A DNA stretch of 64,000 nt from Acidipila sp. EB88. GTDB lineage: Bacteria > Acidobacteriota > Terriglobia > Terriglobales > Acidobacteriaceae. The stretch covers positions 1 to 64,000 of the forward strand of contig NZ_QWEV01000005.1 in assembly GCF_003858395.1 (NCBI RefSeq), given 5' to 3'. Below the pieces are notes generated by a model. The model was not told where the DNA came from. It did no database searches and saw only the letters and a program-made list of their open reading frames with translations. Positions 10,434 to 18,478 of this stretch are shown one piece after another (the first letter of the stretch is position 1; each line of letters opens with the position of its first letter). Both the position numbers and the translations under genes were made by a program.

Positions 10434-11033
10434 ATGATCTTCTCGCCTCTTATGATTGTGTGCTGTGGGATTTGCGTCTCAGGTTTCTGTCTCGCCCGGT
10501 CGTTGGCTCTACGTCGGCGGCCCTCTCCCATGGCGAGGCGTCTTGCCGAGGCTTACCACTTCTGTTGCTGGGTATTGGTGCAGTCACAATTGTGGTTCTA
10601 ATCAGTGTTGACGCTGTTGCTTGTCGCGATGCGACCCCCACCCGGGACTACACTCATCGCTGACGGTCATCGCATGCCAATCAACTGCCAAGGTGCCGGC
10701 AGCCCGACGCTTGTTCTTGATTCAGGCTTAGGCAATGACGGGTTGGTCTGGAGCGGCGTGCAGCCTGTCCTGGGTAGGACGACCCGTACCTGCTCTTTCG
10801 ACCGCGCAGGCCACGGCTGGAGTGACCCGGTGACTACGCGACGAGAGGCTAGAGAAATCGCCCTCTGGGAGCATGCCCTGGAGGTAATCCAGGTGATCGA
10901 TTCCACCCCATTGCTCCAACACTTGAGGGTGTATGCAGAGAAAACCTTGCGGCTTTCCAAGGAGAACTGGGCAACTTCGATATTTCCGCGCACGAGGCTG
11001 CAGCTCTTCGGCCGTCGCAGCTCCCCATCTTGA
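10434..11033 (+). pseudogene. Truncated membrane-anchored alpha/beta hydrolase
   Basis: An AGGAGGT ribosome-binding site (10424-10430) lies just before the ATG at 10434. Two hydrophobic segments follow, then the start of an alpha/beta-hydrolase fold: GHRMPINCQGAGSPTLVLDS, SGLGNDGLVW and SFDRAGHGWSDP. After GWSDP the sequence leaves the family and ends within about 75 residues. The nucleophile elbow (GxSxG), acid and histidine are never reached. The membrane part is out of frame as written; merging the arms repairs it but does not restore the missing catalytic half. It is therefore a genuine remnant or a gene cut by rearrangement. It may originally have been an esterase or lipase. Confidence 0.5.
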
Positions 11034-11525
11034 TCTCTCTCGAGAGACGAAGGATCAGATGTGGAACCAGAAGCAGGAGGGCTTGAGAACGCTTTCTGCT
11101 AACAGTAGAGGGTGGTCGTTCAGCACAGCGGCCACTACATACAGGTTGACCAGCCTGCGTTGTTCAGAAGACCAAGTACATTCGTTTGTGCAGCAGGTGC
11201 GCGGCTCTGTGTCGATATCGACTTCACCTGAACCCGTCGCTAAGTGGTGACAAGCCGCTAACGGAAGTGAGTGACAGCCCGAGAGGGGACAGCAACCTCA
11301 TCAGAGCACTTCCTATATGCCGACTTCTAATTACTTATCTGTGGTCAATGAGTGCATTTGCGATTTAGCACACATGCATAAATACTTTGGCGAATCGCGT
11401 GTTTAGCAGCCCATTGCAACGGAACGAGATTAGATTTGCGTCCGTCCCCTGAGGGGCGGCTAAACTCTAGAAATCAGCCGATTCAGCTAGAGTTACGGCT
11501 CATCGTAAGCCCAAGGGGCGGGAAG
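11034..11525. other. Island stretch without a recognisable gene
   Basis: About 490 bases of lower-GC sequence between the two hydrolase genes. Short open frames exist on the plus strand, but they resemble no family and differ between arms. A promoter for the downstream hydrolase would be expected in the AT-rich stretch at 11320-11420; none is obvious. Confidence 0.4.
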
Positions 11526-12464
11526 ATGAAACTGAAGATGAGTGCAGCCAAATACCACTTGAGTGGAACCATAAGCAGGCTTTTCGTGACCTCCTGCACA
11601 CCTGTCCTTTGTGCAGGCCTCGCCTCGGCCCAATCGACACTGGCTTTACCACCCGCAAGAGACGCTCAGACATTGCATTACGATTCTGGCCCTCTGCACT
11701 TCGGAAAGCTCCGTCTGCCGACTTCCGGAGAGCGAGTCCCCGTGGTCATCGTCGTCCACGGAGGTTGTTGGGCAGATCATCTGCCCGCGCGATCATCCAC
11801 CCCCGGATTACTCACTCATGGAGCCTCTGTCCTTGGCTCTCACGAGCGGGGCGTGGCAACGTGGAACATTGAATATCGCCGCGCAGGCAGCCCCGGCGGG
11901 GGTTGGCCCAATACTTACCTTGACCTGGCCAAAGCCGTTGATTATCTACGTAAGATCGCCGCGAAGGACAAGCTCGATCTCTCAAGGGTATTCGTCGTTG
12001 GACATTCCTCCGGCGGCCAACTCGCTCTGTGGCTTGGCGCCCGGCCTAAGCTGCCAAGCACCAGTCCGCTTCATACAATCGGTCCCCTTGCCATCAAGGA
12101 GATCATCGACATCGACGGTCCACGATCTCACTGCGGCGCAACCCTTGGAATCTGATTACTGCCCAATGCCCGCCGTCACCCAGTTCATGGAAGGAACGCC
12201 TGCGGATCAGCCTGCGCGCTATCATGACGGATCGGTTCAGAGCTTTCTCCCGCTAAACATCCCCCAGATTCATCCGGCTCGCAGGCGCTCTTGCAACACG
12301 TAGGAACCTTGGCAGTCGACTATCAGACTGCCGCCCGCTCCAAGGGCGATTCTGTAACAATTATTCCCGTAGATGGCGGTCATTTCGATTTGGTCGACCC
12401 CTCAAGCAAGCCTGGCCAGGCCGTCGTCGCCGAAATCCTGAGAACAGTGAACAGGAACAGGTGA
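11526..12464 (+). CDS. Secreted alpha/beta hydrolase (esterase/lipase type), frameshifted as written
   Basis: Predicted exported serine hydrolase of the BD-FAE/esterase-lipase group, acting on carboxyl esters. It has an N-terminal signal peptide (TSCTPVLCAGLASAQS), an oxyanion-hole motif HGGCW, the conserved GVATWNIEYRRAGSPGGGW block, the nucleophile elbow GHSSGG and a C-terminal GGHFDL holding the catalytic His. As written the right arm loses two bases at DIDGP (about 12121) and is disordered around 12268-12290; the left arm is correct there. Both arms also seem to lack a base near 11835, between the segment MEPLSLAL and HERGVATW. The repaired protein is about 310 residues. It is the last gene of the TetR-led plus-strand run. 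Confidence 0.75.
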
Positions 12465-12681
12465 GAAGGCAGTAGAGTACTGCGTCCATCTGAGTCGGCT
12501 GGTCGAATGTCCCGGATCGGTCGTTCTCAAGTGACGAGAGCAGGCCAATGTACTCATTAAGCCCCGATGCCATCTGGGTAAGTAACCATAAACGCCGCTG
12601 TGGGAAGTTGGGCCAGGGGCGAATGTGGTCCCTCCGCCTATCCACCGCGTAGAGCACTTCTTGACATGAGCGAGCCGCCAT
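12361..12681 (-). CDS. Hypothetical protein, 106 residues
   Basis: The open frame is identical in both arms (other copy 5469-5789). Its first 80 residues have ordinary composition (SCQEVLYAVDRRRDHIRPW, LNEYIGLLSSLE). The last 26 residues overlap the 3' end of the hydrolase gene on the opposite strand and are Arg-rich. I do not recognise a family. Conservation between arms only shows an absence of read errors, not selection. It may be spurious. Confidence 0.25.
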   Translation of the reverse strand: MAARSCQEVLYAVDRRRDHIRPWPNFPQRRLWLLTQMASGLNEYIGLLSSLENDRSGTFDQPTQMDAVLYCLLTCSCSLFSGFRRRRPGQACLRGRPNRNDRHLRE

Positions 12682-12880
12682 GGTTCTATATGACTCACAA
12701 ACAAACCACTTACGTCCGACAACGCGGATTCTGTCTAGTGAATTACGAACATCGTATCGGATACTTTAAACGCATCTGTCCGTTCCCGGCCCGAGGTTAC
12801 TTCCCCATAAGCCGACATATCAGGAGTAATCAATCTCCTCGATCCCCAAGCTCAGAGGGTATTCCGCTATACCAAGCTCC

Positions 12881-13063
12881 CTAGAGGCCAGGACGAGTGG
12901 GCCGAGCGAGTTGTCGATCGATCCGGCGGAAGACCTGGCCTTGGGTTAGCTTGGCCCGCTCGAGCCAGCTCCTAAGCGCGCGGACCGGGCAGGTCTCAGG
13001 ATGAGCGTCAAGCGGGATCTCCACTTCCCTGTTCCGCGCTGGACGGCGTCGCTTGCGCATCGG
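12881..13063 (-). pseudogene. Tyrosine recombinase fragment, central catalytic region
   Basis: The minus-strand reading gives REVEIPLDAHPETCPVRALR followed by SWLERAKLTQGQVFRRIDRQ. This closely resembles the region of phage-type integrases between the first catalytic Arg/Lys block and the C-terminal HxxR block (consensus like I-P-x-x-x-PATCPVxALxxWL). The fragment is only about 60 codons, closed by the stop at 12881-12883. It lies after, not before, the C-terminal fragment at 13064-13228, the reverse of the order in a normal integrase. It probably belongs to a second decayed copy or a rearranged gene. Confidence 0.5.
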
Positions 13064-13228
13064 CTACAGCCCCAGCTTCCCTGCCGCGATCTGCCTCAAT
13101 TTCTTGCCCTCGTGGACGTAGCGGCGGACCATGACGAGGGATCGATGCTCGGTTTGACGATGTCGTGCCATGGCGAGGCTCTCAGCTATATCTCCCCATT
13201 CGGCGATCACGCCACCAGACATCTGCAT
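13064..13228 (-). pseudogene. Tyrosine recombinase fragment, C terminus
   Basis: The minus-strand reading contains EHRSLVMVRRYVHEGKKLRQ and ends IAAGKLGL-stop. The HRS...RRY block supplies the His-x-x-Arg and the Tyr nucleophile of phage-type integrases (consensus GHRSLxTxRRYIREG...NAAxxLGL). Only about 54 codons remain; the N-terminal core-binding domain and most of the catalytic domain are absent. Its position between a tRNA gene and phage-like genes supports a decayed integrative element. A stop codon separates it from the other fragment in the same frame. Confidence 0.6.
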
Positions 13229-13267
13229 TTACCGCCGCGACGCCCAGATCGTGGCAAAGAAAACCTA

Positions 13268-13621
13268 ATGTCTCTCACCGAAGGCATCGCACGCGAGGAA
13301 GGATTCTACGTCCTCAACTCCCGTGCCCAGCGCAACAACAATCCCGGCAATATTGATTGGGGAGAGTACGCGCAGCTGCATGGAGCGTCGCACGGCGATC
13401 CTCGCTTCGCGGTGTTTCCCACGGCAGCACAAGGCTTCGCGGCTCTTCAGGCGCTACTTCCAGGGCCTGAGTACCGCGATCTAACGATCCAGAAAATGGT
13501 CGAGCGCTATGCACCGGCGAGCGAGAATGACGTCTCTAATCACGTGCCGGTTTTAAGTGACTTAACGGGATTGTCCGCAGGAACAGTGATCGACTCACAC
13601 TTATCGGTTGAGTTGGCCTGA
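13268..13621 (+). CDS. Phage-type lysozyme-like / virion-associated protein
   Basis: 117 residues from the ATG at 13268, chosen because the family similarity begins there; upstream codons in the frame overlap the integrase remnants. It starts MSLTEGIAREEGF and carries RNNNPGNIDWGEYA, then HGDPRFAVFPTAAQGFAALQ. This RNNNPGNI...FAxFxxxxxGxxAL pattern is found in many phage tail or lysis-associated proteins with a lysozyme-like fold. The catalytic activity is not established. No signal peptide is present. Its 3' end overlaps the XRE gene on the other strand by 82 bases. It suggests prophage ancestry for the island. Confidence 0.6.
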   Translation: MSLTEGIAREEGFYVLNSRAQRNNNPGNIDWGEYAQLHGASHGDPRFAVFPTAAQGFAALQALLPGPEYRDLTIQKMVERYAPASENDVSNHVPVLSDLTGLSAGTVIDSHLSVELA

Positions 13622-13820
13622 AGCTCTAAATTGGGGTAAAGCGCTTTTAGTACGGTCTCAGGCTCAGGGTCTAAAAGGTGCAGTAGGATGCGCGTCCCTA
13701 ATTCCGGTTGACGCCTACCCGATTCCCGCTGCCTACATCCGTCTGAACTGGTCCCAGAAGGCGACCCATATCTGCCTGACTCAATCGAAATCTTGTTCTT
13801 AACTCTTTTAGATTAGGCAT
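13540..13820 (-). pseudogene. XRE-family HTH regulator, frameshifted in both arms
   Basis: The ATG at 13820 opens MPNLKELRTRFRLSQADMGR, a good XRE/Cro-CI helix-turn-helix start. After GPVQTDVG the frame is lost, but the next frame continues with a plausible remainder, ESGRRQPELGTRILLHLLD and PEPETVLKALYPNLELQAN, to the tga at 13540-13542. One base inserted after ggcag near 13732 would restore a protein of about 93 residues. Since both arms share the break, it is either a real mutation or a systematic base-calling error. It would be a small phage- or island-encoded repressor. Confidence 0.55.
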
Positions 13821-13965
13821 GTCAGGGACGTGCGGTCGATACCGCATGCACGCGGCTACTGGAGCCGATATGTCCTTAGCTGGCATGCCTGACTCTACCG
13901 CAGGCCCGGAATAAATCCAACTCAGACGGGCGACCCGGACTATTGACCATATTAAGGCTGGGCCG

Positions 13966-14345
13966 ATGGATTCGGTCGTGCTCACGCTCGCTGCTGTAGG
14001 AGCGCTCCTCATCGGTGGTGTTGTTGGCTACGCGTGGGTGCGCATATCGGATCACCTGCGCTGGCGGAGGCTAATCCGTAGGGCGCCAAATGCCTGCGTA
14101 AGTACGAAAGGACTGACCGTGTATCTCGAACCCCTCTCCCTTCTCATCCTCCCTGTACTGGTCTATGCTATCGTCTCGTGCTTTGAGCGCCGTCTGGCCG
14201 GGCCTGTGAAATCTGTGGAGATCGTCCCACCAACGATTCTGAGGACTCGCGCCTATGTCGGGCGCGGGCCTGTGGAACGCAGAGCATCGCATCGCTTGGC
14301 GCGCAGGAGGCAGTACTCCAGGCTTTCGCCGACAGTAAGATGTAG
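13966..14345 (+). CDS. Small membrane protein, two helices, unknown function
   Basis: It starts MDSVVLTLAAVGALLIGGVV, a signal-anchor-like first helix. A short basic loop and a second helix (LSLLILPVLVYAIVSC) follow. As written the right arm lacks one a near 14305 and runs on in a wrong frame to 14376. Using the left-arm sequence, the protein ends ARKEAVLQAFADSKM with the tag at 14343-14345, about 126 residues. A terminator follows at 14417. No family is recognised. Small two-helix proteins are common in phage and island DNA (holin-like, for instance), and it lies near a lysozyme-like gene, but a holin role is only a guess. Confidence 0.5.
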
Positions 14346-14416
14346 AACGAATTTACGCCATTTGCAGCCCAGTTAACGCTGGTCGCATCAGATCGGTCAG
14401 CAATTCTGCAAACTCG

Positions 14417-14438
14417 CCCCAACTTCGGTTGGGGTTTT
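14417..14438 (+). terminator. Rho-independent terminator
   Basis: A perfect 7-bp stem CCCCAAC/GTTGGGG (14417-14423 with 14428-14434) is closed by a stable TTCG loop and followed by TTTT. It ends the transcript of the small membrane protein upstream. Confidence 0.85.
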
Positions 14439-14442
14439 CTTT

Positions 14443-14673
14443 ATGCGTCGGGTTCCATCTATGATTCCGGGCATGGATTATCTGGAGAGCAAACGCGTCT
14501 GTGCTGGCATGGTGATCGTCATGGTCGAGCTACCAGTCATCTACCTGAACCAAAATCAGCATACCCACGTGCTGGACTGGACATTCTTCCTGGTGTCGTT
14601 GATTGCGCTGGTGCTGATCATCACCGGTAATCGGGCGGCTCGTATGGCGAGGGAGACGCGGCAGGATCGCTAA
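14443..14673 (+). CDS. Small two-helix membrane protein, 76 residues or fewer
   Basis: The open frame is identical in both arms. It has hydrophobic segments VCAGMVIVMVELPVIYL and FFLVSLIALVLIITGN, then a basic tail (RAARMARETRQDR). The first ATG sits directly after the terminator T run and would leave no room for a promoter. A start at MIPGMDYLESKR or MDYLESKR (14470s) is more credible. No family is recognised. It resembles DUF-type inner-membrane proteins with short cytoplasmic tails. Confidence 0.45.
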   Translation: MRRVPSMIPGMDYLESKRVCAGMVIVMVELPVIYLNQNQHTHVLDWTFFLVSLIALVLIITGNRAARMARETRQDR

Positions 14674-15366
14674 AACTAAGCGGACGCTTTCGGTTACAGG
14701 GTGGCTCATCGCCCAGAACGTCACTTCGCCAGAGATCGCACCCTCTCCAAGGAAAGCCGCAAGATCTGCTCCGCTATCTCCACTGAGGTCGTTACGGTCT
14801 CCTGGACAGGTTGAGTTTTGGCCACGACCTCCTCGTTCGACGCTCGCGTCAACCTCACCGATGCCACCAGTGAGGAGGCTATGGTACGAAGACGGGGCTC
14901 GTCGGGATCGGCCATCCACGGATGCAGCGTGAGGGTGTTGGCTGAGTAGGCTTGCACGTGAGAGCAGTCCGGATACTTTAAGGTTGGCGGCGCTGGTGGC
15001 GGCTAGGGGTGACATTCGGCACGCTAGCAGTCGCGAATACCAAGCGGCGGCAGGGGCGGTAGGTGGCAAACCAGTGCAGGTGTGGAAGGCTGGAGTTGAG
15101 GCCAAGCCATATTGGACGAGCTTATCAGTTTCGCCGTATTTTCGCCTAGTTACCGTCCAAAACTTACCTACACCTTGTAACGGTTCGTGCACCGGTCGGT
15201 AACGGTTTTCGGGGCTTCTCTGTGCATCATAGAGCGCAGTGGCGAGAACACAGCGTAGGGTCAAAGGTGCGTCAATGTTAAGCTTTCGAAGCCCTCATCG
15301 CTCAAACCGATGTAAATACAAAGTTTGAAGGTGGTCGCTACAACCCGCATAAATACTCGTGAGTAG
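14674..15366. other. tRNA-proximal island segment without a confident gene
   Basis: About 690 bases between the small membrane protein and the 3' end of tRNA-Arg. The minus strand has a 78-codon frame at 14721-14957 (VRLTRASNEEVVAKTQPVQE), resembling no family known to me. A short near-repeat, gtaacggttcgtg and gtaacggttttcg, lies at 15178-15211. If the island integrated at the tRNA, the attachment core should be at the 15367 end. I see no second copy of the tRNA 3' end inside the window apart from the mirrored arm. Confidence 0.4.
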
Positions 15367-15443
15367 TGGTGGCCCCGGCAAGATTCGAACTTGCGACCTG
15401 CGGTTTAGGAAACCGTCGCTCTATCCACCTGAGCTACGGGGCC
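15367..15443 (-). tRNA. tRNA-Arg(CCT)
   Basis: Complete 77-nt cloverleaf on the minus strand. Acceptor GGCCCCG pairs with CGGGGCC, with discriminator A and encoded CCA. The D arm is GCTCAGGTGGATAGAGC and the anticodon stem-loop has anticodon CCT (complement at 15407-15409), with a T arm around TTCGAAT. It reads AGG codons. Its 3' end faces the accessory island, the usual polarity for tRNA-directed integration. The minus-to-plus readthrough of this gene produces a spurious N-terminal extension (PARFELAT) in front of glgX. Confidence 0.95.
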
Positions 15444-15539
15444 AAGCCTATGTATTGTCTCATCGCTGCCCGAATTGCTGCGCAGAAGAAATCCTGCATC
15501 TTACCCGCCAGTTCTCATTCAGCAATACGACTTTACAAG

Positions 15540-17708
15540 ATGGCAGGAACATTCGTGAGCACAGCAGAGGCGACGCAGTACGAGATTCGTGAGGGGACAT
15601 CATTTCACCGGGGAGCGCATTGGGATGGCAAGGGAGTCAATTTCGCCCTTTTCTCGGCCCACGCGACCAAGGTGGAACTTTGTCTTTTTTCAGACGATGG
15701 CAAAGAAGAGTTGCAGCGACTGGCGCTGCCAGAGCACACGAACGAGGTCTGGCACGGCTACATCCCGGGGCTGGCTCCCGGGCAGCGCTATGGGTACAGG
15801 GTCTACGGCCCCTATGAGCCGGAAAATGGACATCGCTTCAATCACAACAAGCTCCTGCTCGACCCCTACGCCTACGCCCACATCGGCGAGGTGATCTGGG
15901 ACCCGGCCATCTTCGGCTACGTGATGGAGTCGATGGACGATACAACGTTCGACGAGCGCGACTCGGCCCCGTTTGTCCCGAAATGCATCGTGGTGGATCC
16001 TAACTTCGACTTCACCGGTACGCGTGGTCGCAAGCATGTTCCCTGGGAAGAGACCATCTTCTACGAAACCCATGTGAAGGGTTTCACCAAGCAGCGCAAC
16101 GACATACCGGAGCACCTGCGCGGCACCTACGCTGGGCTGGCCCAGCAACCAGTCATTGACTACATCAAGGACCTGGGCGTCACCTCCGTCGAACTGCTGC
16201 CAATCCACACTTTTGTGAATGACAGCAACCTGCTTGAAAAAGGCATGGTGAACTACTGGGGCTACAACACGATCGGCTTTTTCGCCCCTGATCCTCGTTA
16301 CGCGTCCAACCGGCCAGACACCCTGAAGGAATTCAAGGAGATGGTGGCCAAGTACCACGAGGCAGGGCTCGAGGTGATCCTTGACGTGGTCTACAACCAC
16401 ACGGCTGAAGGCAATGAAAAAGGACCAACGTTGTCCTTCAAGGGTATCGACAACGCAAGCTACTATCGCCTGCTCCCTGACCAGCCACGCTACTACATCA
16501 ACGAAACCGGTACCGGCAACACGGTCAACGTGAGCCATCCGCGCGTGCTGCAGATGGTCATGGATTCGCTCCGTTACTGGGTGGAAGGCACCAATGTCGA
16601 TGGCTTCCGCTTCGACCTTGGCACCATCCTGGCGCGCGAACCCAACGGCTTCGACAACAAGAGCGGCTTCCTCAAGGCCTGCTCGCAGGACCCCCTTCTG
16701 CAGACAGTGAAGCTCATCGCAGAGCCATGGGACTGCGGCCCCGGCGGCTACCAGGTCGGTGGTTTTCCCCCGGGCTGGGCTGAATGGAACGACAAGTTCC
16801 GCGACACGGTGCGCGATTTCTGGCGCGACCAGGCACCTGCTTCGGAGCTGACCGAGCGCATCTGCGCGTCCAACGCCGTGTTCAACCACCATGGCCGCAA
16901 GCCGTGGGCCTCCGTCAACTTCCTCACGGCGCATGACGGCTTCACGCTCAACGACATCGTGACCTACAACGAGAAGCACAACGATGCCAACGGCGAGAAC
17001 AACAACGACGGCAGCTCTGACAATCGCTCATGGAACTGCGGCGTTGAGGGACCTACCGACGACGAGGCGATCAACGCCCTGCGTTCGCGGCAGATCCGCA
17101 ATATGCTGGCCACGTTGCTGCTTTCGCAGGGCACGCCCATGCTGCTCGCGGGCGACGAGTTTGGCAGAACGCAGGGAGGCAACAACAACGCGTACTGCCA
17201 GGATTCCGAGATCTCGTGGCTGAACTGGGACCTGCACGACAAGGGCAAGCACCTCATCGCCTTTGTGAAGGAGTTGACCCGTCTCCGTCACAAGTTCCCC
17301 ATCCTGCGCCGCAGCCGCTTCTACGAGGGCTACTACAACGAGGCGATCGGCGTGAAGGATCTCACCTGGATCAACGCCAACGGCACCGAGATGGAAGACG
17401 AGCACTGGGGCGACTCCAACATGAAGTGCTTCGGCATGCTTATGGATGGCCGCGCGCAGCCCACAGGAATCCAGAAGCGCGGCGGCGATGCCACCCTGCT
17501 GCTGGTCATCAACGAGCACAGTGATCTCGTCCAGTTCACGCTTCCCGAGTCCTATGGCGGCGAAGAGTGGGCCCTGCTGATCGACACCAACCTCGAGGAG
17601 AATGGCGCTTCCGGCAGCTTCAAAACAGGCGAGGCATACGGCGTGACGGCGCGCTCTGTGCTGCTGCTTGCCTTGAAGAGCGAGAACGCGCAGTCTGGCC
17701 AGTACTAG
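15540..17708 (+). CDS. glgX: Glycogen debranching enzyme / isoamylase
   Basis: Hydrolyses alpha-1,6 branch points of (limit) dextrins in glycogen turnover; cytoplasmic, GH13 family. About 722 residues, normal for GlgX/TreX. It has an N-terminal CBM48-type domain ([20 protein letters not shown]) followed by a TIM barrel. The catalytic set is visible: nucleophile Asp in GFRFDLG, acid Glu in KLIAEPWD, and third Asp in TAHDGF. I chose the ATG at 15540 because the upstream frame only translates the antisense of the tRNA. A short direct-inverted sequence with gtgagtccg and cggactcac follows the stop (17724-17750) and may act as a terminator. The left-arm copy is broken. Confidence 0.95.
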   Translation: MAGTFVSTAEATQYEIREGTSFHRGAHWDGKGVNFALFSAHATKVELCLFSDDGKEELQRLALPEHTNEVWHGYIPGLAPGQRYGYRVYGPYEPENGHRFNHNKLLLDPYAYAHIGEVIWDPAIFGYVMESMDDTTFDERDSAPFVPKCIVVDPNFDFTGTRGRKHVPWEETIFYETHVKGFTKQRNDIPEHLRGTYAGLAQQPVIDYIKDLGVTSVELLPIHTFVNDSNLLEKGMVNYWGYNTIGFFAPDPRYASNRPDTLKEFKEMVAKYHEAGLEVILDVVYNHTAEGNEKGPTLSFKGIDNASYYRLLPDQPRYYINETGTGNTVNVSHPRVLQMVMDSLRYWVEGTNVDGFRFDLGTILAREPNGFDNKSGFLKACSQDPLLQTVKLIAEPWDCGPGGYQVGGFPPGWAEWNDKFRDTVRDFWRDQAPASELTERICASNAVFNHHGRKPWASVNFLTAHDGFTLNDIVTYNEKHNDANGENNNDGSSDNRSWNCGVEGPTDDEAINALRSRQIRNMLATLLLSQGTPMLLAGDEFGRTQGGNNNAYCQDSEISWLNWDLHDKGKHLIAFVKELTRLRHKFPILRRSRFYEGYYNEAIGVKDLTWINANGTEMEDEHWGDSNMKCFGMLMDGRAQPTGIQKRGGDATLLLVINEHSDLVQFTLPESYGGEEWALLIDTNLEENGASGSFKTGEAYGVTARSVLLLALKSENAQSGQY

Positions 17709-17767
17709 AACACTCAACAGAGATGTGAGTCCGCCCGTCGCGGACTCACATCCCTGGAGGGTCTCCT

Positions 17768-18472
17768 ATGCTAGGCTTTCGCTTGGTGGAACCGTTCCTG
17801 CAACAGCTTTTTTCCGAGGAGTACCGCGTCCTTCGGCCGCGTGCTCCGATCCCTCCCATTCATGCCCGGTTTCGCAAGTTCACCAGCCTGAACACGACGA
17901 TCCGCATGCGTGAGGGCGTGTTACGCGTGCACCTTTCCGATCTCCTGGAAGGCGCACCCGAGCCGGTGTTGCGCGCGATTGCTCACATTCTGCTTGCCAA
18001 GCTCTATCGCAAGCCGATCGAAGCGACCCATGCTTCCCGATATAAGCGCTACACCCTCTCTGAACCGGTTGTTCGACAGACCGAGCAGATACGGCAGTTG
18101 CGCGGGCGCAAGCGAGTGATTACAGCCAAGGGGCAGTACTGGGATCTCGACGAGGTCTTTGAGTCGCTCAACACCAGCTTCTTCTTCGGGCTGCTGGGGA
18201 GACCCGTGCTGACGTGGAGTGAACACAACGCGCGCCGTCTTCTGGGGCACTACGATGCCGCGCACAACACCATCATGGTCAGCCGCGTGTTCGACCGTGC
18301 CGACGTGCCTCGCTTCGCCATCGAGTACCTGATGTACCACGAAATGCTGCACCTGAAGCACCCTGTGACGGTACGGCGCGGGCGGCGATGCGTGCACCCC
18401 CGGGCGTTCCAGGAGGAAGAAGAACTCTTCCCCCAGATCGACGCAGCCCGGGCATATCTGAAAACACTTTAG
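17768..18472 (+). CDS. SprT-like zinc metalloprotease
   Basis: 234 residues, probably cytoplasmic (no signal peptide). The C-terminal half carries HEMLH at residues 191-195, with a possible third ligand His210 in HPRAFQEEE. This is the arrangement of SprT/WLM-type minigluzincin proteases. The upstream LTWSEHNARRLLGHYD and NTIMVSRVFD segments match the strand pattern before the zinc helix in these families. The substrate is unknown. A good ribosome-binding site (ctggagggtctcct) precedes the ATG. It is convergent with the hydrolase at 18479 with only six bases between. The left arm repeats only its first half, up to 18146. Confidence 0.75.
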   Translation: MLGFRLVEPFLQQLFSEEYRVLRPRAPIPPIHARFRKFTSLNTTIRMREGVLRVHLSDLLEGAPEPVLRAIAHILLAKLYRKPIEATHASRYKRYTLSEPVVRQTEQIRQLRGRKRVITAKGQYWDLDEVFESLNTSFFFGLLGRPVLTWSEHNARRLLGHYDAAHNTIMVSRVFDRADVPRFAIEYLMYHEMLHLKHPVTVRRGRRCVHPRAFQEEEELFPQIDAARAYLKTL

Positions 18473-18478
18473 AAAGCT

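Larger units (their letters stand above)
9134..18146 (-). repeat. Right arm of the 9-kb inverted duplication
   Basis: This is the reverse complement of 1-9069. It continues without a break into unique chromosome after 18146, so it is the anchored copy. From about 15.4 kb onward all genes are intact. Between 9.1 and 14.4 kb it also has indels relative to the left arm, seen in the TetR, SmpA-like, both hydrolase and small membrane protein genes. This suggests low read depth towards the fold. Confidence 0.95.

Noticed and set aside
15178-15211. Short gtaacggtt repeats near the tRNA as iterons or an origin
   Set aside because: Only two imperfect copies and no replication gene nearby.
15366-15539. 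N-terminal extension of glgX beginning PARFELAT
   Set aside because: It is the antisense translation of the tRNA-Arg gene, a well-known annotation artefact. GlgX similarity begins after 15540.
15690-16979. Long minus-strand open frame (429 codons) opposite glgX
   Set aside because: Antisense shadow of a high-GC gene; no family resemblance and glgX itself is unmistakable.
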